In this document: positions 14,594 to 22,825 of the stretch, in pieces
Position numbering within the stretch: position 1 is the first letter of the stretch
Layout: each line of letters begins with the position of its first letter
Assembly (NCBI GenBank): GCA_964633205.1
Contig: CAZWFN010000035.1
Span: 1-47,512, forward strand
Length of the DNA stretch: 47,512 bases
Direction: 5' to 3'
Source: CAYVQE01 sp964633205
GTDB lineage: Bacteria; Myxococcota; B64-G9
Program-made: the position numbers and the translations under genes
Notes under the pieces: generated by a model
What the model was told of the DNA's origin: nothing
The model's input: only the letters and a program-made list of their open reading frames with translations
The model's database searches: none

Positions 14594-16909
14594 CTAGTTC
14601 ACGGTGAAGGGGAAGGGGACCTTCTTCGGCTTGCCGCCGAACTCGGGGAACCTCAAGCGCTTGATGATCCCCTGGATGCACTTGGCCACGTAGGTGCCCT
14701 TGAACTGGGCGGTACGCGCCGAGATGCGCGCCGCGGACACCCGGCCGTTGTTGGCGATGGTGAAGTTGATGACCATCTTGCCGCGGACCGAGGAGTCGAT
14801 CTGCTTCTGCTTGCGGTTGCAGGCCTTGAACTCGGCCAAATGTTGCTTCATCACGCTGAGCACATCGGCGTTGCTCAGCGGCGGTAGCTTCTTCTCCTTC
14901 GGCTCGGACTTGCTGGGCTTGGGTTGGGCGATGCCCGCCTCGGCGGCGAAGGCCCGATCGTCCGGATCCTCGAAGTCCAGCACCCCGCCCTTGGACTTGC
15001 GCCGCGCCGGCTTCTTGGGCTCGGGACGCCGGGGCTCGGGCTTCTTGGCCGCCACCCGGGTGGGCGGCCGCGGCTTGGGTTTGGGGGCCCGGCGCCGGCG
15101 GGGGCGTCGTCGCCGGCGGCGGCGCTTGTCGCGGTCGGGCTTGGCACTGGCCGCGGCCAGACGCTCGTCGCCGCCATCGCCATCCCCCTCGCCCTCGTCC
15201 ACCCCCTCGTCCGCACCCGCCGCGTCCTCCGCTTCTTCACCGACCCCCTCGTCCGAACCGGACGTCTGCTTCTCGGCGGCACCCGGTTCGTCCTCTCCCC
15301 CCGCCTTGGCTGCGCCGGAATCGTCCTGGGCCCCCTTGTCCGGGTCGGCCACGGCAAGCGCATCGCCGCCACCCTCGCCCGGCCCAGCGGCCGGCTGCGG
15401 CTGCTGGCCGGCGGGCGGCGTGAGTGGCTGCGACGAGGGCTCGGCCGGCGTATCGCTCCTGGCCAGCATGTAGCCCAGCAGTCCCACCAGCACCAGCACC
15501 ACCAGCCCGGAGCCGACCATCAGCCCGACGGCCCACCGGGGCAGCCCGCTGCGCGGCGGGATGTAGCGCTCCTCGGGTGGAGCGGTGCGCTCGCGTTGCT
15601 CCTCGATCTTCTCCCGGCTGGCCGCCGCCTGGGCCTCGAGATCGGATTCGTCTTCCTCGCGCTGCGGCGCGTCGGCTGCCGCCTCCTCTTCTTCCTGCTG
15701 CTCCTGCTCGGTCCGCTGGCTGGCGGCCGCCTCTTCCTCGGCGGCGATCTGGGCGATCAGCGAGCTGTCCCCGTCATCCAGCTCGCCGCCGGACTCTTCT
15801 GCGCCGCTGCCCTCCTGCTCGTCGCTGCCGAAGGGCAGTTCTTCCTCCTCCGGCTCCGGATCCTCCGGGCGCAGGCTGGACAGCTCCTCCTCGGCCAGGT
15901 TGCTCAGAGAAGACAAGGCCGCCGGCTGCCACTCGACGTCGGCCCCGGCGAAGGCGGCGGCCGATGCCCCGGCCGAGGCTTCACCCTCCTCGCCGAAGTC
16001 GTCCTCGATCTCGTCCTGGTCCTCTTCCTCGTCCTCGTCGCCGTACCAGCCGCCGGCCGCCGCCCCCAGCCCCTGTTCTGCGACCCGGTCGTCTTCATCA
16101 TCCGGTTCGGCGTGCGCGGCCATGCCGGGAGCCCAGTCATCGGCGCCGGCCGTCCAGTCCTCGGGCGCAGCGGCCGCCTCGTCGCCGTCGGCCCCGGGCC
16201 CTTCCTCGGCCAGAAATGCGAACTCGGCCACCTCGAACACCGACAGCCAATCCTCGAAGCCCGAGCGCCACACCAGGGTCTCGCTGTCGAACTCGCCGCG
16301 CTGCCAGCGATCAGCGAAGTCGTCGAGACTCATCGGCCCGACCTGCTCCTCGTCCACTGCCGCGTACCACTCGACCCGTTGCCGATCGACGTCGGCCGGC
16401 GGCTCCGCCGCCGGGCCGGCTTCCGGCTGGGGCTCGGGCTGATCCTCGCCCTGGGCCTGCTCGCGTTCGGCCTGGACCTGTTGCATCTCCTCGACGTTGA
16501 ACACGCGGGTGGCTTGCCGATCCAGATCGGCGTCCTCTTCCTCATCCGGCCCGGCGTCCAGCCCACCGCCTTCGTCCTCGCCGCCCAGAATGTTGTCCAG
16601 AGCGTCGCGCAGATCGTCATCCTCGCCGAGGTTCAGGCTCTGGTCATCGGCCTCGCCGGCCGCGGCCCCCTCGGGGGCGCTCTCGACCGCGGTGGATTCG
16701 CGCTCGCCCTCGGGCTCGGGCCCGCCGCCGGCGGCCCCTGCGGCCTCCGGCTGCGGCCCGGCCTCGGCTCCGGGCTCCGGCTCTGGCTGTGGCGGGAGAA
16801 CGGTGATGACCTCGCCGCACTTCTTACAGCGTACGCGCACGCCCTTCTGGCCGAGCTTCTCGTCAGCGATGGCGTACTGCGCTCCGCAACTCTCACATCG
16901 GAATCTCAT
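14594..16909 (-). CDS. AgmX/GltJ-like zinc-ribbon, GYF and TonB-like protein
   Basis: 771 aa. An N-terminal MJ0042-type zinc ribbon has Cys5, Cys8, Cys28 and Cys31. A long acidic region follows, interrupted by a GYF_2-like domain at about 178-235 (EWYAAVDEEQVGPMSLDDF...WRSGFEDW). A single membrane helix sits at about 457-481, then an Asp/Glu-rich and a Lys/Arg/Pro-rich periplasmic stretch. The C-terminal 95 residues match the AgmX/PglI C-terminal fold, which resembles TonB (GKMVINFTIANNGRVSAARI...RLRFPEF). In Myxococcus xanthus such proteins belong to the Agl/Glt gliding machinery and to envelope energy transduction. GAGGAG precedes the ATG. Whether it serves motility here is unknown, since no other glt gene is in view. 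Confidence 0.85.
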   Translation of the reverse strand: MRFRCESCGAQYAIADEKLGQKGVRVRCKKCGEVITVLPPQPEPEPGAEAGPQPEAAGAAGGGPEPEGERESTAVESAPEGAAAGEADDQSLNLGEDDDLRDALDNILGGEDEGGGLDAGPDEEEDADLDRQATRVFNVEEMQQVQAEREQAQGEDQPEPQPEAGPAAEPPADVDRQRVEWYAAVDEEQVGPMSLDDFADRWQRGEFDSETLVWRSGFEDWLSVFEVAEFAFLAEEGPGADGDEAAAAPEDWTAGADDWAPGMAAHAEPDDEDDRVAEQGLGAAAGGWYGDEDEEEDQDEIEDDFGEEGEASAGASAAAFAGADVEWQPAALSSLSNLAEEELSSLRPEDPEPEEEELPFGSDEQEGSGAEESGGELDDGDSSLIAQIAAEEEAAASQRTEQEQQEEEEAAADAPQREEDESDLEAQAAASREKIEEQRERTAPPEERYIPPRSGLPRWAVGLMVGSGLVVLVLVGLLGYMLARSDTPAEPSSQPLTPPAGQQPQPAAGPGEGGGDALAVADPDKGAQDDSGAAKAGGEDEPGAAEKQTSGSDEGVGEEAEDAAGADEGVDEGEGDGDGGDERLAAASAKPDRDKRRRRRRRPRRRRAPKPKPRPPTRVAAKKPEPRRPEPKKPARRKSKGGVLDFEDPDDRAFAAEAGIAQPKPSKSEPKEKKLPPLSNADVLSVMKQHLAEFKACNRKQKQIDSSVRGKMVINFTIANNGRVSAARISARTAQFKGTYVAKCIQGIIKRLRFPEFGGKPKKVPFPFTVN

Positions 16910-17089
16910 GGGGACTCCTCAAGCCTCAGCGCCCCGGTTCCTGGAGCGAACAACGGTCGGCGTGTCCGAGTCTTGGACGCTTGTCCACCACGGCCGGATC
17001 TACCGTCTGGCCAGGCCGCTGCAACAAGGAAACCGTTGATTTCACAGGATCTTCGAATAGCACAAGGCATGGATGCTTGACAAGGTTTT

Positions 17090-18949
17090 TCATCCCGCCG
17101 CCGCGTCGAGCGCACGCTGGGCGGCCTGGCGCACGCCATCGATGATCTCGATCTCGGCCATTTCCGCCAGGCGCCGGCGGATGGGGGCCTCGCCGCGGGT
17201 CGCCATCACGGTCAGCACCCGTTTGCGCACCGCCGGATCGGCGTCGTGCGACAGCTCCAGCACCCGCTCCAGGGGCAGCGCCTCCATGGCCCCCAGCACC
17301 CGGGCCGCCTCGCGCCAGCATCCCCGCTGGCCGGCCGCCACCGCCCCCAACAGCAGCCCGGCCAGGGTATCCTGGTCATCGGCCGACAGGGCCGCCAGGG
17401 CCGCTTCGCGCTGCTCCGGGTCGGTCAGCAGGTCGATCAGCTCGCCGAGGTCGAGCTGCTCCAGGGCCCGCAGCTCCTCCCAATCGTCGCTCAGATCCAG
17501 CGCGATGGCGCCCGCGGAGTGATCCTGGGCCTGGAAGGCCTCGGCGGCCAGCTGCTGAATCTCCGCCGGTACCGCCACCCCCAGCGCATCCGCATCGGCC
17601 AGCAGGCGCCGCCAGTTGTCGGCCTGGGCCCTGGGCTCCAGATCGTTGGCCAGCGCACCCCGGGCCACCCGCGTCGCCTGGTGCAGCTGCTGCTCGACCA
17701 GCGCGGCGGTCGTCGGGGCCAGGCCCAGCTCTACGGCCATGCGTTTCATCTTCTCGGTCATGGCCAGGCCGAAGTGCAGGCTACGGCGCAGCACGGCCTT
17801 GACGATTCCCTGAAAACGGGCCACCGGAAAAGACTTGATGAAGATCAGGTACTCGTACTCGTCGCGCGAGCTCCACCAGGTCAGGATGTCCAGGGTCAAC
17901 CGGGTGACCCCCGGGGTGGGCAGCTCCTCGAAGGCCTCGACCTCGAGCGGCAGCGCCGAGCCGCCCAGCTTGCGGTAGGCGGCCACATCGAACTTGGAGG
18001 CGGCGATGAAGAAGTTGCGCCGGCCGGGCTCGATTCGCTTCAACCAGCGGCGGGCCGCCGCGAGCACATAGGCGACGTTCTGCTCCAGCGGCTGGTTGAA
18101 CACCAGCTCGCCGCGTTTGCGGTAGCCGCGATCGAACGAGTGCAGGCGCACCTCGAAGCGTTCGGCGAGCTGCTCCAGAAAACGCACGTCGATGCGGTTG
18201 TCCAGGTTGAACAGCCAGTAGCGCACCCGGTCGCCACCGCCGCGATCCTCGCCGACCAGCAGCAGGACGATCAGCGGAAAATTCTCGATCCGGTGCAGCT
18301 GGAACAACAGATCGCAGCGCTCGCCGAAGCCCGCCGGCTCGGTCTCGAGCTGGAAGATATGCAACGCCCCCTGGTCGAGAAAGGTGTAGTGGGTTTGACC
18401 GCTCTCCTGCCAGCGGCGCACCAGGACGGCGTGGCGCCGGTCCTGCCGGTGGCTGTCCTCGACGTGCTCGAAATCGGACTCCTCCAGCTCCTGGACCGCG
18501 GGCCCGCCATCGGCGGCCGGCCCGCCGCCATCCAGCCCGCCGAGCCGGCCGCCGGGCCAGGGGCTGGGGGGCGGTTGCCGCCCCAGCGCGCCGGCCCAGG
18601 CCTGGGGGCCGAAAGCAAAGCCGGCCGCCCGCACGTAGGCCGGCACCGGCCGGCCGATCTGCTGCAGCTCGCGGTAGAAGGCGATGCGCAGCTCGAGCTC
18701 GCGTTCCTGCCAGGCCGGATGGCAGCAGCAAACGTAGCATTCGGTGCGCGGGTCGTGGACGCAGACCGGTTGCTCGGCGGCGAACTCGCGGCCGCAGGCC
18801 GGGCAGCGCACCAGGTTGAGCCGTTCGTCTAGCAGGCTGTCGAGCAGCTCGGGATGGCTGGTCAGGTCGATGACCCGCAGCAGGTCGGCGCGAAAGACAT
18901 GTCCGCAGCTGCAGGTCAGCTGCTCGTCCCGGCGCTCGGTCCGCAGCAC
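17090..18949 (-). CDS. CpXC-domain protein with C-terminal HEAT-like helices
   Basis: 619 aa from GTG 18949, just 11 nt after the mtnP stop; no clear Shine-Dalgarno, so coupling is likely. The N-terminal 80 residues form a CpXC-type cysteine module: CSC (13-15), CPAC (49-52), Cys63, Cys71 and CCC (74-76), suggesting a bound metal. Residues 80-400 are not recognised; they include a Gly/Pro-rich stretch near 135-155 and a region rich in aromatic strands. From about residue 480 onward come helical repeats of HEAT type (LELSHDADPAVRKRVLTVMATRGEAPIRRRLAEM). No catalytic motif is visible. A scaffolding or metal-sensing role is possible but unproven. The CpXC call is good; the rest is descriptive. 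Confidence 0.75.
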   Translation of the reverse strand: MLRTERRDEQLTCSCGHVFRADLLRVIDLTSHPELLDSLLDERLNLVRCPACGREFAAEQPVCVHDPRTECYVCCCHPAWQERELELRIAFYRELQQIGRPVPAYVRAAGFAFGPQAWAGALGRQPPPSPWPGGRLGGLDGGGPAADGGPAVQELEESDFEHVEDSHRQDRRHAVLVRRWQESGQTHYTFLDQGALHIFQLETEPAGFGERCDLLFQLHRIENFPLIVLLLVGEDRGGGDRVRYWLFNLDNRIDVRFLEQLAERFEVRLHSFDRGYRKRGELVFNQPLEQNVAYVLAAARRWLKRIEPGRRNFFIAASKFDVAAYRKLGGSALPLEVEAFEELPTPGVTRLTLDILTWWSSRDEYEYLIFIKSFPVARFQGIVKAVLRRSLHFGLAMTEKMKRMAVELGLAPTTAALVEQQLHQATRVARGALANDLEPRAQADNWRRLLADADALGVAVPAEIQQLAAEAFQAQDHSAGAIALDLSDDWEELRALEQLDLGELIDLLTDPEQREAALAALSADDQDTLAGLLLGAVAAGQRGCWREAARVLGAMEALPLERVLELSHDADPAVRKRVLTVMATRGEAPIRRRLAEMAEIEIIDGVRQAAQRALDAAAG

Positions 18950-18960
18950 GGTCGCGTCCG

Positions 18961-19827
18961 TCAGGATTCGAAGAAGCGCCCGGCCAGCAGCTGCAACCGC
19001 TCGCGGGTGGCCGCCGGAATGCGCGCCGGGTCGGTCAGCAGCGCCCCGTCCAGGGCCCGTTGGCAGCCGCAATCGCCGCCCAGCGGCAGCTTCTCGGCCA
19101 GCGCGGCGACGGTGCGCCGGGCGGTGGCGATGTTGCCCAGCAGCACCTCCACCACCGCATCGGCCTTGACGTCCTCTTCCGACTGGTGCCAGCAGTCGTA
19201 GTCGGTCGACAGGGCCAGGGTGGCGTAGCAGATCTCGGCTTCGCGGGCCAGCTTGGCCTCGGGCAGGGCAGTCATGCCGATGACCGCAGCGCCCATGCCG
19301 CGGTAGAACTCGGACTCGGCCCGGCTGGAGAAGACCGGCCCCTCCATGCAAACATAGGTCCCGCCCCGGTGGTAGCGCGCCCCGATCTGCTCCAGCGAGC
19401 GCGCCAGCGCTTCCACCAGCACCGGGCAGACGGGCTCGCCGAAGGGTACGTGGGCCACCGCCCCCTGGCCGAAAAACGTCGCCGGCCGCTGCCGGGTGCG
19501 ATCGAAGTACTGATCGGGCAGCACCATATCGCCCGGCCGGATGGCCTCGCGCAGCGAACCGACCGCCGAGACCGAGACCACCCGCCGCACCCCGAGCTGC
19601 CTGAAGCCGTGCAGGTTGGCCCGCGCATTGACCTCGCCCGGCAGCAATGCGTGGCCCGGTCCGTGGCGCGCCAGAAACACCAGCCGGGCACCTCCCAGAC
19701 GGCCGACCAGGTAAGGCCCCGACGGTTGGCCGAAGGGGGTCTCGAGCTGCCGCTGCTCCTGGCCTTCCAGCCCCTCCATCGAGTACAGCCCACTGCCGCC
19801 GATGATCCCCAGAGTCGGTTCGTCCAC
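18961..19827 (-). CDS. mtnP: S-methyl-5'-thioadenosine phosphorylase
   Basis: 288 aa from GTG 19827, with GAGGAG 7 nt upstream and the family opening TLGIIGGSGLYSMEGL directly after. The enzyme splits methylthioadenosine, the by-product of polyamine synthesis, into adenine and methylthioribose-1-phosphate, starting methionine salvage. Landmarks of the trimeric PNP/MTAP family: phosphate-binding GGSGLY, FLARHGPGH, INYRAN-like VNARANLHGFRQLG, VSAVGSLREAI, YVCMEGPVFSSRAE, and the specificity segment VIGMTALPEAKLAREAEICYA ending in STDYDCW. The Asp in STDYD favours 6-aminopurines, hence adenine over guanine. An inosine-type PNP is less likely. Confidence 0.92.
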   Translation of the reverse strand: MDEPTLGIIGGSGLYSMEGLEGQEQRQLETPFGQPSGPYLVGRLGGARLVFLARHGPGHALLPGEVNARANLHGFRQLGVRRVVSVSAVGSLREAIRPGDMVLPDQYFDRTRQRPATFFGQGAVAHVPFGEPVCPVLVEALARSLEQIGARYHRGGTYVCMEGPVFSSRAESEFYRGMGAAVIGMTALPEAKLAREAEICYATLALSTDYDCWHQSEEDVKADAVVEVLLGNIATARRTVAALAEKLPLGGDCGCQRALDGALLTDPARIPAATRERLQLLAGRFFES

Positions 19828-19869
19828 GTCGCGCTCCTCGCCCCCCGGTGCCGCGTTCCGAGCCCGGGC

Positions 19870-19899
19870 AGCGTAGCAGGCGACGCGGCGTACGGTCAA
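19870..19899 (-). promoter_or_regulatory. Candidate promoter for mtnP
   Basis: Minus-strand TTGACC (19899-19894, 5/6), 18-bp spacer, TACGCT (19875-19870, 3/6). The -35 box overlaps the rlmN stop codon. The leader would be about 35 nt. Confidence 0.3.
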
Positions 19900-20945
19900 G
19901 CGCGCTCGCCGCTGCCGGCGACCACCAGCTGGCCGCAGGCGGCATGCAGCTCGGCGCCGCGGCTGCGGCGGACGAAGGCGCTCAGGCCCTTGGCGGCCAG
20001 CAGCTCCAAAAAGGCCTCGACCCGCTCGGGTGCCGGACGATCGAAGGGGGCTTCGGGGTGCGGGTTGTAGGGGATCAGGTTGACCTTGCAGCGCAGCCCG
20101 CCCAGCCGGCGCACCAGCTGGCGGGCATCGGCCGGGCGATCGTTGATCCCGCCCAGCATGACGTACTCGAAGGTGATCCGGTCGCTGCCGCGCAGCGGCA
20201 AGGCGCGACAGGCGTCCAGCAGCCGGGCGATCGGGTAGCGGCGGTTGATCGGCATCAGCCGGTCGCGCAGAGCGTCGTCGGGCGCGTTGAGCGACACGGC
20301 CAACTTGGCCGGGCAGCGCTCCACGAAGCGGCGCATGGCCGGCACCAGCCCGATGGTCGACACGGTCACGTGGCGCCGCGACATCCCCAGGCCGTGATCG
20401 CACAGCAGGATGGCCACCGCGTCGACCACCGCCCGCAGGTTGGCCAGCGGCTCGCCCATGCCCATGAAGACCACGTTGGTCACCGGCCGCTCGAGCTGCG
20501 CCGTGCGCAGGTGGCGCACCGCGGCCTCGACCTGGCCGGCGATCTCGCCGGCGCTGAGGTTGCGCACCAGGCCCATCTTGGCGGTGGCGCAGAAGGCGCA
20601 GCCCATGGCGCAGCCGACCTGGGTCGAGACGCACAGGCTGCGCCGGCGCTGCTCTGGCATCCATACCCCCTCGACCGAGCGACCGTCGGCCAGCGCATAG
20701 CGCAGCTTGCGGGTGCCGTCGGCGGCCCGCTGCTCCTCGGCCACCACCGGCGGGCGCAAGGGGGCCGTGGCGGCCAGCCGGGCCCGCAACGGTTTGGCCA
20801 GATCGGTCATCTGCGCGTAGTCGGCGACGCAGCGCCCGTGCAGCCAGCGAAAGAGCTGCCGGCCGCGAAAGGGCTTGTCGCCCTGCTCGGCAAACCAGGC
20901 CTGCAGGGGTTCGAGCGGCAGGGATGCCAGATCCACGGGAGCCAT
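19896..20945 (-). CDS. rlmN: 23S rRNA (adenine2503-C2)-methyltransferase
   Basis: 349 aa. This radical-SAM enzyme methylates C2 of A2503 in 23S rRNA and A37 in some tRNAs. The iron-sulfur motif CxxxCxxC is at Cys112, Cys116 and Cys119 (GCAMGCAFCATAKMG). Other family marks are KPFRGRQLFRWLHG near the N-terminus, VVFMGMGEPLAN, VSTIGLVPAMRRF, LAVSLNAPDDALRDRLMPIN and FEYVMLGGINDRPAD. Cys337 near the end matches the methyl-carrying cysteine that forms the protein-RNA intermediate. Length is normal. The start region has only a weak ribosome-binding site. It is unrelated in function to its neighbours. Confidence 0.96.
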   Translation of the reverse strand: MAPVDLASLPLEPLQAWFAEQGDKPFRGRQLFRWLHGRCVADYAQMTDLAKPLRARLAATAPLRPPVVAEEQRAADGTRKLRYALADGRSVEGVWMPEQRRRSLCVSTQVGCAMGCAFCATAKMGLVRNLSAGEIAGQVEAAVRHLRTAQLERPVTNVVFMGMGEPLANLRAVVDAVAILLCDHGLGMSRRHVTVSTIGLVPAMRRFVERCPAKLAVSLNAPDDALRDRLMPINRRYPIARLLDACRALPLRGSDRITFEYVMLGGINDRPADARQLVRRLGGLRCKVNLIPYNPHPEAPFDRPAPERVEAFLELLAAKGLSAFVRRSRGAELHAACGQLVVAGSGERA

Positions 20946-21009
20946 CTCGTTTTCCGGTCGGGGAGTGCAGCGGACTGCGCGACGAGCTGTGGCCGCTGCG
21001 ATGCGGGGG

Positions 21010-22638
21010 CTACTTCATGGCCGCGATGATCTTCTTCGCCACCCGCTGGCCCGCCTTGCGCAGGGCCTGGCGGCCGGCCTCGCGGTCGCTGGGCCCGTTG
21101 CCGGAGCGGGCAAACGATTTGGAGAACAGCTGGCGGCCCTTGAGCCGGTTGGTGACCGTGATCTGGATGCGGGCCTTGCACTTGCGCTGGGCGAAGAAGT
21201 CGCTGCAGTCGGCCCGGGCCACCGAGGCCGAGCCGCTGATTTCCAGATCGGCACCTCGGCTGGAGCGGGTGAACACCAGCCCCAGCTCGCCATGCAGCCG
21301 CTGCTTCAGCTCGGCGGCGATGGAGCCGCTGTCGACCTCGCGGCCGAACAGCTCCTCGCTGACATCCACGTAGGCCGACAGCTCCTCGAGGCTGATGACG
21401 AACTTGCCGCTGGCCCGTTCGAGGGCGTTGGCGAACTTGGCCAGCACCACCCGCGTCTCGCGCGGCCGATCGAGCAGCGCACCGGCATCGACCTGGGCGG
21501 CGACGATGGCCTTGCGGTCGCCGAACACCTTGACCACCTGCGCCCGGGCGCTGCCGTCGTCGCCGGTCGAGACCTGGCCCTCGATGGTACCCTTGCCCCG
21601 CTGGAAGGCGAAGTACACCGGCAAGGAACGCACCGGCTGGTCGCCGAACTCGACCACCACCTCGAGCGGCTCGGATAGACCCTGGCCGATGACCGCCGAG
21701 CGCTCGGGATCGTTCGGCCGCCAGCTCAGCCCGGTGGCCAGCCGGTCGACGGCGCGCTCGATGGCGTGGTTGAGCACCTCGTCATCGCCGTCGCCGTCGA
21801 TATCGTACTCGACCACGCCGCCGAAGTACTCGCGCAGGGCCAGGTAGGCCTTGAAGTAGCCCTTGAGCGCACCACCGATGTCGTTGCGCTGCTCGGCCCG
21901 CAGCGCGGCCTTGACGTGGTCCAGCGCCTTGTCGCGGGCCTTCTGCAGCCGCTCGCGCAGCCGGCGCTCGATCTCGGCCTTGCTCAGCCGCACCAGCATC
22001 CAGTACTTGTTCTGCGACTGGTCCTTCCAGCGATCGTGGATCTCGACCCCTTCCAGGGTGGACTGGACGAAGAACTGGGTGTCCTGGGAGTAGGACGAGT
22101 CCTGGCGGCTGGCGTCCTTGGTGATGTTGTCGCCCTTGTACAGCTTGAGGTTCTTCTCGCGGAAGTAATCGGTGATGACCGAGTTGATGTGCACCTTCAG
22201 CGTCGAGGCCAGCTCGACGTAGGCGTGGTTGCGCGCCCGCGCCCAGTCGGCCGCCTCGTCGCCGTGGTCGGTGGCCACCCCGATGCCCACGTAGTAGCCC
22301 GGCATCCGCGGCTGGCTGTTGACCCAGGCCGGCGCCGCCCGCGAGGGGTTGACCGGCACCTCGTCCGGCGGCTTGCGCTCCACCTCGGGCTCGGCCGGCG
22401 GCTCGGGCTTGGGCTCGGGCCGCATCTCGTCCTCGTCCAGCCGGGTTCGCTCGTCGGGCACGGTCGGCTGGCCCTGTTCGGCCCGCTCCAGATCGGCGAA
22501 GGCGTCGTCCGCCCGGCCGCGGATGGCCTCTTTCTCGCGCTCGGTCGAACCCTTCTGCTGCTCCTTCTTGGGGCAGCCGCCCAACACCAGGGCGGCGGCG
22601 ATGAGCAGCGAGCCGGCTAGGGCCAGTGTGTTCCGCAT
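21010..22638 (-). CDS. LPP20-type lipoprotein with C-terminal extension
   Basis: 542 aa from ATG 22638 (GGAGG 6 nt upstream). Lipobox LGGC puts the lipid on Cys22, followed by a charged Pro/Glu-rich linker to about residue 80. Residues 85-215 look like an LPP20 domain: PAWVNSQPRMPGYYVGIGVA, a helix of ARNHAYVELASTLKV type, and WKDQSQNKYWMLVRLSKAE. A helical hairpin follows, then an EF-hand-like loop near residues 277-287 (DIDGDGDDE). The C-terminal 140 residues alternate strands and helices (FVISLEEL...GADLEISGSASVA) and recall a TolB-N/CsgG-like fold. It is the last gene of the minus arm of the envelope cluster. Function is unknown; an outer-membrane scaffold is inferred from context. Confidence 0.8.
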   Translation of the reverse strand: MRNTLALAGSLLIAAALVLGGCPKKEQQKGSTEREKEAIRGRADDAFADLERAEQGQPTVPDERTRLDEDEMRPEPKPEPPAEPEVERKPPDEVPVNPSRAAPAWVNSQPRMPGYYVGIGVATDHGDEAADWARARNHAYVELASTLKVHINSVITDYFREKNLKLYKGDNITKDASRQDSSYSQDTQFFVQSTLEGVEIHDRWKDQSQNKYWMLVRLSKAEIERRLRERLQKARDKALDHVKAALRAEQRNDIGGALKGYFKAYLALREYFGGVVEYDIDGDGDDEVLNHAIERAVDRLATGLSWRPNDPERSAVIGQGLSEPLEVVVEFGDQPVRSLPVYFAFQRGKGTIEGQVSTGDDGSARAQVVKVFGDRKAIVAAQVDAGALLDRPRETRVVLAKFANALERASGKFVISLEELSAYVDVSEELFGREVDSGSIAAELKQRLHGELGLVFTRSSRGADLEISGSASVARADCSDFFAQRKCKARIQITVTNRLKGRQLFSKSFARSGNGPSDREAGRQALRKAGQRVAKKIIAAMK

Positions 22639-22715
22639 GGTATTCCTCCTTGCGCTCGTCCCCCGGTCTTGGACGCGGGGCGCGGCGCCCGAATTCACTG
22701 CGGCTGGAGCGATTT

Positions 22716-22749
22716 ACACCCGACGCAAGACTTCGCTTGCGTCGGGTGT
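22716..22749. terminator. 14-bp perfect hairpin between barrel and LPP20 genes
   Basis: ACACCCGACGCAAG (22716-22729) pairs fully with CTTGCGTCGGGTGT (22736-22749) around a 6-nt ACTTCG loop. It lies downstream of the barrel gene stop (22826) and upstream of the LPP20 gene. There is no U-tract on either strand, so attenuation or mRNA-end protection is as likely as termination. Confidence 0.65.
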
Positions 22750-22825
22750 TGGCTTAATCGTGCCCGCTCTTTTGTGGTTGCATCCGTTTCGACCAACATG
22801 TTGTCGTTCGGGCATCGCCAAGGGC

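Noticed and set aside
14924..17080. 718-codon frame opposite the AgmX-like gene
   Set aside because: Leu/Arg/Gly-rich, no recognisable domain; the minus gene has a zinc ribbon, GYF and C-terminal domain in order.
18961..20664. Extended mtnP frame with about 270 extra N-terminal codons
   Set aside because: The extra part overlaps rlmN in another frame and has no family motif; the GTG at 19827 with GAGGAG is the better start.
22716..22749. Possible CRISPR or att site
   Set aside because: It is a single perfect hairpin, with no repeated spacing or integrase nearby.
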